From assembly GCA_963742655.1 (NCBI GenBank), contig CAVUMM010000005.1, forward strand, positions 248,001 to 312,000: DNA of 64,000 bases, read 5' to 3'. Positions 38,761 to 47,194 of this stretch are shown here, one piece after another. The stretch is from JAICLK01 sp963742655. GTDB taxonomy: Bacteria > Patescibacteriota > Saccharimonadia > Saccharimonadales > UBA4665. A program made the position numbers and the translations under genes. Every line of letters starts with the position of its first letter. Within the stretch, counting starts at the first letter, position 1. Under the pieces are notes generated by a model that saw only the letters and a program-made list of their open reading frames with translations, searched no databases and was not told the origin of the DNA.

Positions 38761-39137
38761 GGCGAGAAAAATCCTTGGGGAAGCAAAAAGTTTAGTATCG
38801 CATACGAAAATATGAATATCAGCAGCGCCACAACCGTATGCAGCATACGGTTTTTGGCCGCACCGACAGCAGCCGGGTCATCACGCGAGAAAATATACTG
38901 GATTCCAGCCCAAATCAATGACCCTACGATAATTATGCCGACTCCGGCCGTTATAAATCGGAGTACAGCGAACAACATATCAGTCAACGGATTGCCGATA
39001 CCCCGGCAGCCGATATTAATGCTCGTGGTTACCTGGTGAAAATCCTTGCCGCCGCATTGTCCATCGGCGTACACTGGTAACGGAAAAGAGGCGGCTGCAA
39101 GCACCGAGCCAAGCAATACTACTAGACGCCGTTTCAT
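38757..39137 (-). CDS. VirB2-like pilin subunit 1 of 6
   Basis: A 126-residue protein, first of the array. Signal sequence VVLLGSVLAAASFPLPVYA to ~24, Cys pair (GQCGGKD, IGCRGIG), helices LFAVLRFITAGVGIIIVGSL and MLHTVVALLIFIFSYAILNF; linker QYIFSRDDPAAVGAAKN. It is read from a promoter at 39148-39176 facing away from the VirB6 gene. Confidence 0.82.
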   Translation of the reverse strand: MKRRLVVLLGSVLAAASFPLPVYADGQCGGKDFHQVTTSINIGCRGIGNPLTDMLFAVLRFITAGVGIIIVGSLIWAGIQYIFSRDDPAAVGAAKNRMLHTVVALLIFIFSYAILNFLLPQGFFSP

Positions 39138-39147
39138 AACTAACTAA

Positions 39148-39176
39148 ACTATACTGGCAGACAATCCATTTCACAA
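39148..39176 (-). promoter_or_regulatory. Promoter of the pilin array
   Basis: Minus strand TTGTGA, 17 bases, TATAGT, 11 bases before the ATG of subunit 1. The T4SS core genes start 67 bases away on the other strand, so this is the divergent control region of the whole locus. Confidence 0.6.
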
Positions 39177-39242
39177 GTGTGAGGCAATGTGCTTACGGTT
39201 CCATAACAATTTTAGTTGTATTATGATGTAAACTAAAGGTAA

Positions 39243-41870
39243 ATGTCGCGCACACAAACACCCCGGTTACGCTATGTGGTTCTGCTCGCCGCTTTTATGG
39301 CCAGTACTATCATCGGGCTTGTCCTGGGAGCAGGCACGGCAAGCGCGGCCGTAACAAAGGCGAACTACAAAGTTGAACTTGACGTCAGAGTGGCGGCGCC
39401 TGCAAGCAGCCCGGGTGGGCACTTCCTGATCGCAATCGAGGACACTTCGGGCAATACAGTACTTAGCACCCCGACAGCTGCCGGTTCTGGTTCTACGAAA
39501 AACGCGGACAAATCCGTAACATATCACTACATCACACCCAATTTAAATACGGGTTCGATACACAACCCGACATCATTCAAAGCATGCCAGAAGACCGTAT
39601 TCAATACGTGCGTCAGCTTTCAGGAAGCCGGCACGACCTTAGTCCGTATAAATGTCCAGCCCAACAGTGGCGGCGTTACTAATAATAAAACTACACCGAA
39701 CTGCGAAACGGTCGGCGGCGGTCCATTGGACTGGTTATTGTGTGGCATTTTCGACACCATATCGGTCGTGTCGAATGTCATATTTAACAACTTTATAATT
39801 CCGCTTTTGCGGCAGGCGCCCATTCCAATTAGCGATTCGGGCAATAACAAAGCAATCTATGAAATTTGGTCTAATTTCCGTATTTACGCCGACATTTTTC
39901 TGGTGATCGCGCTGGTTATCGTCGTTATCATGCAGGCGGTCTCCGGGGGAACCGCGGAAGTCTACACCGCAAAGAAAGCTTTGCCAAAGCTGTTGGCGGC
40001 GGCGATTTTGATCAATCTGTCTATATATATCGTGGCATTTATGGTAGACGCCACGAATGTTATCGGGGCGGGAGTTGCCCAAATCATTACCGCGCCGCTG
40101 GCAAATAGCGGCAACTTGGCGCTCAAACCGGGTCTTGGTACCGGAGCGTTATTTACCGGCGGAGCTTTAGTGACCGGCGGAGTATTGCTCGCGGCCTTCA
40201 CAGCCGCGGGTGTTGCCAGTGTCGCAGCCGCAGCTATACCTTTTTTGCTGGTGAACGCCTTGCTGCCATTGGTGATCGGCTTTATTATCGCATTTATAGT
40301 ATTGGCCCTGCGGCAAGCGCTTATTATTTTACTGGTCATTGTTTCACCGGTCGCATTCGCACTTTGGTTCTTGCCAAACACTGAAAGCGTATTTAAGCGC
40401 TGGTGGTCGCTGTTTTTCGAAGTACTGATGGTTTATCCGATTGCTGTGTTGATTTTTACCGTGTTCAATATCGTCGCGGTAATCCTCGGCGGGCAAAACG
40501 GGATTATGGGTCCTATGGGTCCGGTTATTGCCGTAGTGATCGAGGGTGTGTCGCTCATCGGTTTTATTTATGCCTTCAGGTTCGCGAGCCAGACGGTTGG
40601 CAAAATACATGAAGTCGTCAGCAACCGCGGTAACCAACTCAAGGAATTCGTCAAAGGCAACCCCAACGACCCCAACAGTCTTCGCAACCGCACGAAGGGC
40701 AATCTGGGCCACGCGGCCGCGCGCGCCAACGCCGGCGTTTTGGCTGCTGGGAAATTGGAAAACAACACAACGGGGGGCCGCTTCCGCCGAGGTATGCGTA
40801 GTGCACGTGCCGGTTTTGTCGCTAGCGGTATGTTCGGAAATGTGGAGGGCCGCTTAGCCCACTACCAGGACCTGGCCAACAAAAAGAAAGAGGAACTCAC
40901 TGCCAATAGCCTCGACGACATGATTTACGCTGCAGGCGGCTATCAGTTAGGTAATCAATTTTTCAATTCCAAGGGTGAAGAAATTGCAGGTTGGGAATAC
41001 CGCCGCGGCAAATCTCTGTACGGCAATAACTTGAACGCTGTAGGATCGGCGCTTGGATACCGATTATATAAATCACAGTCCGACCAGGATATCGGTCAGA
41101 TGCGCGAAGCTTTCATGCATAACGCCATAAATAACAACTGGAGCGATGAAGAAGCTCAGCGTGTATGGGCAGCCGCCACCTATCCGTACAAAACCATGAT
41201 GGGCAGCGAGTGGTATAGTGCGCCTAAGCTACAGCGTGCGAATGGTGCTACCGGTCGCGTGACCGGTGTCCAGTTCCAGGATGTCAGCCGAAACGAAGGC
41301 AACTACGGCAAATACGTCGAGGAGCTTCACAAGACTCGCAGCAGCTTCCGCCTGAGCGATGTGCGCGATGGCGACTGGCGCGCCATGGCCGATCACCAGG
41401 CCAAAATCCAGGCACGACTTGATGATCCCGGCCAGCGTGCCGGTGTTTCCCAGGAGGAACTCGTCAACTTTGCCAAGACCAGCGAAGTGCTCGACGCCGT
41501 GGCAACACCGATGCGCCAGGGCGGATACCTGCAGTACGATGCGGAAAGCGGCGAGGTCAATGTTTCCGGTCTCAACCCGGCCGCACAACCGGTCGTCCAA
41601 GCTATGTATAGCGACTCCAACCGGCGCTACGGCGTAACCCACGCGAAGAAAGCGCCTGTCGGAGGCATGCCGTCAGAAAAGAGCGAAAATGAACGTATTG
41701 TTTACGAGAGAGCGCCACTTCAGGCAGCCCAAACAGCCAAAGCCGCAGCCGCCACCACTGCGACCGGCGGTCAACTAACGGATGCGGAACGCGATGCCGC
41801 TATCGCCCAGGGCAGGGTAGGTAGTGTTTCGGTGACCGGCGACGCCGCTCGTTCTACAGTTCCAAAGTAA
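39243..41870 (+). CDS. VirB6/TrbL-like T4SS inner-membrane channel protein
   Basis: An 875-residue protein. After a signal/anchor (~10-36) and an extracytoplasmic beta-like part (~37-165), there are about six membrane helices between ~170 and 470, including IFLVIALVIVVIMQAVSGG and ALRQALIILLVIVSPVAFALWFL, the LxxSPVAF segment that is frequent in VirB6/TrbL relatives. The last ~400 residues are soluble and cytoplasmic, helix-rich, with repeated charged stretches. It opens the plus-strand T4SS operon. The large cytoplasmic tail is not standard VirB6 and may link to the VirB4 ATPase. Confidence 0.8.
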   Translation: MSRTQTPRLRYVVLLAAFMASTIIGLVLGAGTASAAVTKANYKVELDVRVAAPASSPGGHFLIAIEDTSGNTVLSTPTAAGSGSTKNADKSVTYHYITPNLNTGSIHNPTSFKACQKTVFNTCVSFQEAGTTLVRINVQPNSGGVTNNKTTPNCETVGGGPLDWLLCGIFDTISVVSNVIFNNFIIPLLRQAPIPISDSGNNKAIYEIWSNFRIYADIFLVIALVIVVIMQAVSGGTAEVYTAKKALPKLLAAAILINLSIYIVAFMVDATNVIGAGVAQIITAPLANSGNLALKPGLGTGALFTGGALVTGGVLLAAFTAAGVASVAAAAIPFLLVNALLPLVIGFIIAFIVLALRQALIILLVIVSPVAFALWFLPNTESVFKRWWSLFFEVLMVYPIAVLIFTVFNIVAVILGGQNGIMGPMGPVIAVVIEGVSLIGFIYAFRFASQTVGKIHEVVSNRGNQLKEFVKGNPNDPNSLRNRTKGNLGHAAARANAGVLAAGKLENNTTGGRFRRGMRSARAGFVASGMFGNVEGRLAHYQDLANKKKEELTANSLDDMIYAAGGYQLGNQFFNSKGEEIAGWEYRRGKSLYGNNLNAVGSALGYRLYKSQSDQDIGQMREAFMHNAINNNWSDEEAQRVWAAATYPYKTMMGSEWYSAPKLQRANGATGRVTGVQFQDVSRNEGNYGKYVEELHKTRSSFRLSDVRDGDWRAMADHQAKIQARLDDPGQRAGVSQEELVNFAKTSEVLDAVATPMRQGGYLQYDAESGEVNVSGLNPAAQPVVQAMYSDSNRRYGVTHAKKAPVGGMPSEKSENERIVYERAPLQAAQTAKAAAATTATGGQLTDAERDAAIAQGRVGSVSVTGDAARSTVPK

Positions 41871-41903
41871 AGATTAAGCCTTAAAAATAAGCATAACAGG
41901 AAC

Positions 41904-41932
41904 TTGCTTTTTATAGATTTTTCTGCTATTGT
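41904..41932 (+). promoter_or_regulatory. Possible internal promoter
   Basis: TTGCTT, 17 bases, TATTGT just before the 41939 ATG (6 bases), again giving a leaderless message if used. Confidence 0.35.
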
Positions 41933-41938
41933 AAATGA

Positions 41939-42724
41939 ATGGCAATTCCTCCTTTTCGTCAAGAAATGAATGATGCGGCGGACGCAGAACGCGAACGCCG
42001 GCGTGCTAACACCCGTTTCCGTGCTGGCTCTATCGCCGTACACCTCGCCCGTATGGAGACGGCCGACCAGCGACATGGCGTCGCGGATGCTCTCGTTAGG
42101 GGATTGCGCGATGCGGGCATTCCAATGGATACTGAAGTGGTCACTCCAAATGTAGAGGCGAGGGGAGCATTGATGCCCTCGAGCCCGCGCTGGGCACAGC
42201 GGCTTGGCCGCGCTACCGGAAGAACGCGCGGATTGCCAACCGTAGCCGATGGAAATTTCCCCCGCAGACCCATGGACATACACCACGTCGTTGGCGAAGA
42301 CGGCCCCAATCCCGTTGCACGCGGCTGGGTGCTACGCGTAAAGGAACGGGTTGGTGATGAGCAATACATCGGCAGCGACGATCCCCGCTTTAGAAATCAG
42401 AAAGCAAACCCGGTAACAGCAACCATGCTCGTCTTATTGGAAGACGGCGCAATCATGGTATGCAAGAAACCGAAGCAGAAGCCGGGCCCACTTCCAGACC
42501 ATTCGCCCCACCGGCTCGATGCACGTCAGGTGGAACCATGGTTCATAAACGGAAGCGGCGGTGTCCTTCCGTTGGATGATTCCAGCTACGAAGGCACTAG
42601 AGAGGTTAATGACATGGTAGCGCTCGCTTGTGGGCAGGAATTCGGCTTGGGCCGAATACTCGCAGATTATGCCAACGACGCCATAAGTCGCGGCGTTGAC
42701 CCCACCGTGTTCGACGGTCTCTAG
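41939..42724 (+). CDS. Uncharacterised protein in the T4SS locus
   Basis: A 261-residue, soluble-looking protein with no signal peptide or membrane span. An Arg-rich N-terminal helix (~10-45) is followed by a mixed domain (~110-261) with GWVLRVKERVGDEQYIGS, ATMLVLLEDGAIMVCKKPK and a Pro/His linker. I recognise no family. It sits between VirB6 and PrgI genes, so a link to secretion is implied by position only. An internal promoter may express it separately. Confidence 0.6.
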   Translation: MAIPPFRQEMNDAADAERERRRANTRFRAGSIAVHLARMETADQRHGVADALVRGLRDAGIPMDTEVVTPNVEARGALMPSSPRWAQRLGRATGRTRGLPTVADGNFPRRPMDIHHVVGEDGPNPVARGWVLRVKERVGDEQYIGSDDPRFRNQKANPVTATMLVLLEDGAIMVCKKPKQKPGPLPDHSPHRLDARQVEPWFINGSGGVLPLDDSSYEGTREVNDMVALACGQEFGLGRILADYANDAISRGVDPTVFDGL

Positions 42725-42794
42725 ACAGGCGTCCATCCACACAAGTCTCGTAATTAGTAGCTCCTTTGATAATTTTTGGCTATACTTTTAGCTG

Positions 42795-43958
42795 ATGGCG
42801 CAGTATAAGGTACTCCAGGATATCGAGGCAGAGGACAAGCTTGTCGGGCCGCTCACGCTCCGTCAATTTATCTATGCTGCAATCACGGCCGTGTGTCTTT
42901 ATTTGTGTTTTATCGCTATCACGAAGCATGTGCTCTTTATGTTGCCGATTTTCCTGTTGCCCGGCGCACTGACCGGTTTTTTCGCATTTCCATGGGGACG
43001 CGACCAGCCAACGGAAATATGGGCGCTTGCCAAAATCCGATTTCTGTTTAAGCCGCGGCGGCGTGTCTGGAATCAAAGCGGCGTAAAAGAACTCGTGACC
43101 GTTACCGCCCCGAAAAAGATTGAAGTAAGCTACACTGACGGGTTATCGCAAACGGAGGTTAAGAGCCGCCTAAAAGCACTCGCCGATACCATCGACACTC
43201 GCGGTTGGGCTATCAAAAATGTTACAGCCGGGCTGTATCAGTCGCCGATTCGCGGCGGCCAGGCTTCGGAGCGCCTGATAGACATCAGTAATCTCCCGGC
43301 AGAGCTTCCATCAGTAGACAATCGCTCCGCCAACGACATAATGGATGTACAGACCAGTTCGGTCGCCCATACTTTTGACACGATGATACGCGCATCGGAC
43401 GAAGCCCACCGCCAACAAATTATAGAATCGATGTCAAAGTCCCCCAAACCGCCACAGCAGGTCGTATCCGATTACCAACCGACGAACCAGCAACAACCGC
43501 AAATACCAGTTCCGGAACAGCCGCCGATTGCAGCACCTTCACTGCCGTCACCACCGGCGCCAACGGATAATTATTGGTTCATGGGGCAGGCCCCGGCAGT
43601 GCAGACGCAAACCCAAATCGTTGCCCCGGGATCCACGACCACGAAAAGCATCAGCGTGGAACCGACTGCGGAAGAGAGAGCACTCGCTCGACAATTGCGT
43701 GAGCAAAACAACAGCCAGGGAATTTCGAACGCCCACCTGCACACTGTTTTACCACTGTCCGAACAAAAAGCGTTGGCAGAAAAAGCCGCCCAGGATGCCG
43801 CAGCCATCAAAGCCAGGCAAGCTTCGGTGACACGCCAACCTGACCCTGCTATAATTGCACTTGCTAGTAACAACGATCTCAATGTGGCCACTATCGCTCG
43901 TCAGGCAAGCAAGCAAAATGAGCAACCGCCGGACGAAGTGGTAATATCATTACACTAA
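42795..43958 (+). CDS. PrgI-family T4SS protein with long Pro/Gln tail
   Basis: A 387-residue protein. The PrgI domain (~1-110) starts MAQYKVLQDIEAEDKLVGPL and has two adjacent membrane helices (FIYAAITAVCLYLCFIAI, FMLPIFLLPGALTGFFAF). In Gram-positive conjugation systems PrgI proteins are the VirB3-like partner of VirB4. The remaining ~270 residues are cytoplasmic, first compact (LVTVTAPKKIEVSY) then Pro/Gln-rich and likely disordered. Its place directly before VirB4 genes fits the VirB3-VirB4 order. Confidence 0.83.
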   Translation: MAQYKVLQDIEAEDKLVGPLTLRQFIYAAITAVCLYLCFIAITKHVLFMLPIFLLPGALTGFFAFPWGRDQPTEIWALAKIRFLFKPRRRVWNQSGVKELVTVTAPKKIEVSYTDGLSQTEVKSRLKALADTIDTRGWAIKNVTAGLYQSPIRGGQASERLIDISNLPAELPSVDNRSANDIMDVQTSSVAHTFDTMIRASDEAHRQQIIESMSKSPKPPQQVVSDYQPTNQQQPQIPVPEQPPIAAPSLPSPPAPTDNYWFMGQAPAVQTQTQIVAPGSTTTKSISVEPTAEERALARQLREQNNSQGISNAHLHTVLPLSEQKALAEKAAQDAAAIKARQASVTRQPDPAIIALASNNDLNVATIARQASKQNEQPPDEVVISLH

Positions 43959-44122
43959 GGCTTTAAGGGAACCGCACTTGAGACCCGTTTTGTTTAATGG
44001 TGGGATAATAGCGATACAATGAATCCGGCTAGACAAATTTGGACACAAGATGAAATTGTTGTGGGGTTGAGTTTTTTTGCACGGTCATACGTAAGAATTC
44101 CGATCACTAGGAGTCTGGCCGG

Positions 44123-45096
44123 ATGAATCCTTCAGCCACAGATCAGCCGCCGCTGCCTGCGCCAGGTTCAGTGCCATACCCGGCACCACCCATGCCGGCA
44201 GCCGGCGGCGGCATTCCACAGCCACCACTGCGGCCACAAGCACAGCAACCGCTCCAAGGTCAGCCCATGGCTTATGCACCAGCCATGCAGGCCGCAGCGC
44301 CATACCAACAACCCGCACCCACTACCGTGCTAGCCGCCCAAACGGCCCCACTCCCCACGAAGTCCACCCACCCGAACAGCACACAAAATACGTTGCAGAT
44401 CGCCGAGATCCGCGACGGTATCGTAATTATGAACGACGGCTCATTCCGCTCGGTCATCATGGCAAAATCCATCAACTTCGACTTAATGAGCTCCCAAGAG
44501 CAAGAAGCGGTCGAATACAGCTACCAGGGTTTTCTAAATTCGCTTTATTTCCCGGTTCAAATTTTTATCCGATCACAAAAGGTCGATTTGCAGCCGTATC
44601 TGGACAAGCTCGATAAAATCCGTACCGAGCACGACAACATGTTGTTGGCGCTGCTTATGGAAGACTACATCGACTACATGGACCAGCTCAGCCAGCAGAC
44701 GAACATCATGGACAAGAAGTTTTATATCGTCGTGCCGTATTTCCCGACACCCGCCGACACCAAAAGGCGCTCACCAACAGCAAGAATTTCTTTACCGGTG
44801 TCGTAGACCTTTTCAATAGCAAGGAACAACACGTCGTAATCAACGAGGCCACGCTCGAAAAGGCCAAAACAGAACTTCGCAACCGCGTGCAGGCCGTACT
44901 TGGCGGTTTGATGCAATGCGGCATCAAAGGCCTGCCGCTCGACACCCAGGAGCTGATTGAGTTGTATTACGACACCTATAATCCCGACACGGCTACCCGT
45001 CAACAGCTCAAAAACTTCAACGACCTAACCGCCGACGTAATCACAAAAGGTCAAGGGAACGCGCCGCAAGCGCACCTGCAAAGGGAATTACAATGA
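44123..45096 (+). CDS. VirB4 N-terminal-domain-like protein, frameshifted
   Basis: The first frame (44123-44806) gives a Pro/Ala/Gln-rich head (~1-85), then a VirB4/TraC N-terminal domain: EIRDGIVIMNDGSFRSVIMA and YQGFLNSLYFPVQIFIRSQK. At the A-run 44762-44765 the frame breaks. The -1 frame continues sensibly (KALTNSKNFFTGVVDLFNSK, then ELYYDTYNPDTATRQQL) to a TGA at 45096. One missing A would restore a 324-residue protein. Ribosomal slippage on CCAAAAGG, a sequencing error or true mutation are all possible. It has no Walker A motif, so it complements the ATPase encoded next. Confidence 0.72.
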
Positions 45097-45165
45097 GCAG
45101 CAGCAAGCAGCACGGGACAAGTAGCGGGGGTGTGCCTACGATTCAAATGCAGCTGCGATACAGCC

Positions 45166-45199
45166 GGCTATCTACTATCTACTAGCCACTGACTACTGC
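45166..45199 (+). repeat. CTACTA-type short repeat before virB4
   Basis: GGCTATCTACTATCTACTAG followed by CCACTGACTACTGC, the same family as in tsaD and before rpmH. It occupies most of the 123-base gap between the two VirB4-type genes. Confidence 0.7.
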
Positions 45200-45219
45200 G
45201 CACCCGGAGGGCGCGCCCA

Positions 45220-47166
45220 ATGATGCGCAAAAAGAATCGACAAGTAGCCGATCCCGTCGCTATCGCGCAAGCCCAGCGGATGCGCGAGGAGCAGGAAGTC
45301 AGCGCCGCTTTTCAAAAGGGCATTACGGCCCTACGTGACTTTATCGCTCCGAGTTCGATCGAGCTAAAGAGTGGCTACTTCCAGCTGGGCACCCGGTTGG
45401 CTCGCACTTACTATGTGTACGGTTACCCCCGGCAGTTGTACACCGGCTGGCTGAGCAGTATGGTCAACCTGGATGAAGTGATGGATATGTCGATGTATAT
45501 TTACCCGGTCGAAAGCCAGGTCGTGCTGAGCAACCTGCGCAAAAAGGTCACCCAGCTCGAAGCCGGTATCCAGATCGACCAGGAAAAGGGCAAGGTTCGC
45601 GATCCGGGCAAACAGGCCGCCGTCCAGGACGCCGAGGAAATGCGCGACAAATTGCAGGTCGGCGAGGAGCGATTCTTCCGCTTCGGCCTGTACTTCACCG
45701 TCTACTCCAACACCTTGGAAGAGCTGGAGTTCGTTTCGCACAAAGTCGAATCGATGCTCGGCCAGCAGCTGGTGTTCAGCAAACCCGCAACGTCACAGCA
45801 AGAGCAGGGACTGAATAGCACCGTGCCGCAATTCAGCGATCAGCTGCAGATCCGGCGCAATATGAGCACCGGCGCACTTAGCACGAGTTTCCCGTTCACG
45901 TCAGCCGACTTAAGCCAGGACAACGGCATTCTTTACGGCATCAATATGCACAATTCCGGGCTGGTAATCTTTGATCGGTTCAGTCTGGAAAATGGCAACT
46001 CGGTGGTATTTGCCAAGTCCGGCGCCGGCAAAAGTTTCACCGTGAAGCTGGAAGCATTGCGCAGCCTGATGTTCGGCACGGAAATCTTCATCATCGACCC
46101 GGAAAACGAATACCAGCGGATGTGCGATGCCGTCGGCGGCGCCTATGTTCGTTTGAGCCTGAATTCGAACACTCGCATCAATCCGTTTGACCTGCCGCAA
46201 GTCGTCGACACCGACGAAGCCGATAACGCGTTGCGCAGCAACCTTATTACGCTTCACGGTTTGTTCCGCTTGATGATGGGCGGCGCCCAGACGCAAATGC
46301 TTGGGGGCAACAGCGCACTTATGCCGGCGCTCAGTCCGGTCGAGGAATCCGACCTGGATGCCGCATTGATTGAAACCTACGCCAAAGCCGGCATCACCAA
46401 CGACCCGCTCACTCATACCGCTACACCGCCGACCATTTCCGACCTGTACGACACACTGCTGCATATGGGCGGCACCGGCCCGCAGCTCGCCCAACGCCTG
46501 CGCAAGTACACTACCGGCACATTCGCCGGTATATTTTCACAGCAGAGCAATATCAACATCAACAATCCGATGGTGGTGTTTAATATCCGCGACCTCGAGG
46601 ACGAACTGCGCCCAGTGGCCATGTACATCGTACTGAACTACATCTGGAACAAGACCAAGAGCGACCAAAAACGCCGCATCCTGATCGTGGACGAGGCCTG
46701 GCAGCTGATGAAGTACGAAGATTCAGCCAACTTCCTGTTCAGCCTGGCCAAGCGGGCCCGCAAATACAACCTCGGCATCACCACCATCACGCAGGACGTG
46801 GAAGATTTTATGGGATCACGAATGGGCCGCGCCATCGTAGCCAATGCCAGTATGCAGTTTTTGCTCAAACAATCACCGAGCGCCGTCGACGTACTGGCTG
46901 ATGTCTTTAAGTTGACGAGCGAGGAACACAAACGCCTCAGCCAATTCCCGGTAGGGCAGGGCTTGTTCTTTGCCGGCCAAAACCACGTACACATCCAAGT
47001 CGTTGCCAGCCCGACCGAGACCGGCCTCATCACCACGAACCCGGACCAGGTACAGCAAATCAACAGCCAAGCCCAGTCTATGGCGGCCGGTGTACCGTTG
47101 CACGGCGAATTTAACCAGCCACAAGGAACGATTGATTTGTCGAACCGTTTAGCGCCAGGAGTATAA
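45220..47166 (+). CDS. virB4: VirB4-family T4SS ATPase
   Basis: A 648-residue cytoplasmic ATPase powering substrate transfer or pilus assembly. It has an N-terminal CagE/TrbE-type region (~45-215) and an AAA+ motor with Walker A FAKSGAGKSFTVK (~264-276), IFIIDPENEYQRM, Walker B ILIVDEAWQLM (~493-503) and TTITQDVEDFM (sensor/Q motif). It lacks a membrane segment. The start MMRKKNRQVADP has GGAGGG 8 bases upstream. The N-terminal piece supplied by the preceding frameshifted gene would normally be part of larger VirB4/TraC proteins. Confidence 0.93.
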   Translation: MMRKKNRQVADPVAIAQAQRMREEQEVSAAFQKGITALRDFIAPSSIELKSGYFQLGTRLARTYYVYGYPRQLYTGWLSSMVNLDEVMDMSMYIYPVESQVVLSNLRKKVTQLEAGIQIDQEKGKVRDPGKQAAVQDAEEMRDKLQVGEERFFRFGLYFTVYSNTLEELEFVSHKVESMLGQQLVFSKPATSQQEQGLNSTVPQFSDQLQIRRNMSTGALSTSFPFTSADLSQDNGILYGINMHNSGLVIFDRFSLENGNSVVFAKSGAGKSFTVKLEALRSLMFGTEIFIIDPENEYQRMCDAVGGAYVRLSLNSNTRINPFDLPQVVDTDEADNALRSNLITLHGLFRLMMGGAQTQMLGGNSALMPALSPVEESDLDAALIETYAKAGITNDPLTHTATPPTISDLYDTLLHMGGTGPQLAQRLRKYTTGTFAGIFSQQSNININNPMVVFNIRDLEDELRPVAMYIVLNYIWNKTKSDQKRRILIVDEAWQLMKYEDSANFLFSLAKRARKYNLGITTITQDVEDFMGSRMGRAIVANASMQFLLKQSPSAVDVLADVFKLTSEEHKRLSQFPVGQGLFFAGQNHVHIQVVASPTETGLITTNPDQVQQINSQAQSMAAGVPLHGEFNQPQGTIDLSNRLAPGV

Positions 47167-47194
47167 TGAAACAAAACATAACCATCTAAAAAGA

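Noticed and set aside
44020..44127. 35-residue plus-strand frame beginning ATGAATCCGGCT and overlapping the VirB4 N-part start
   Set aside because: No ribosome site, no conserved pattern; could only be a coupling leader.
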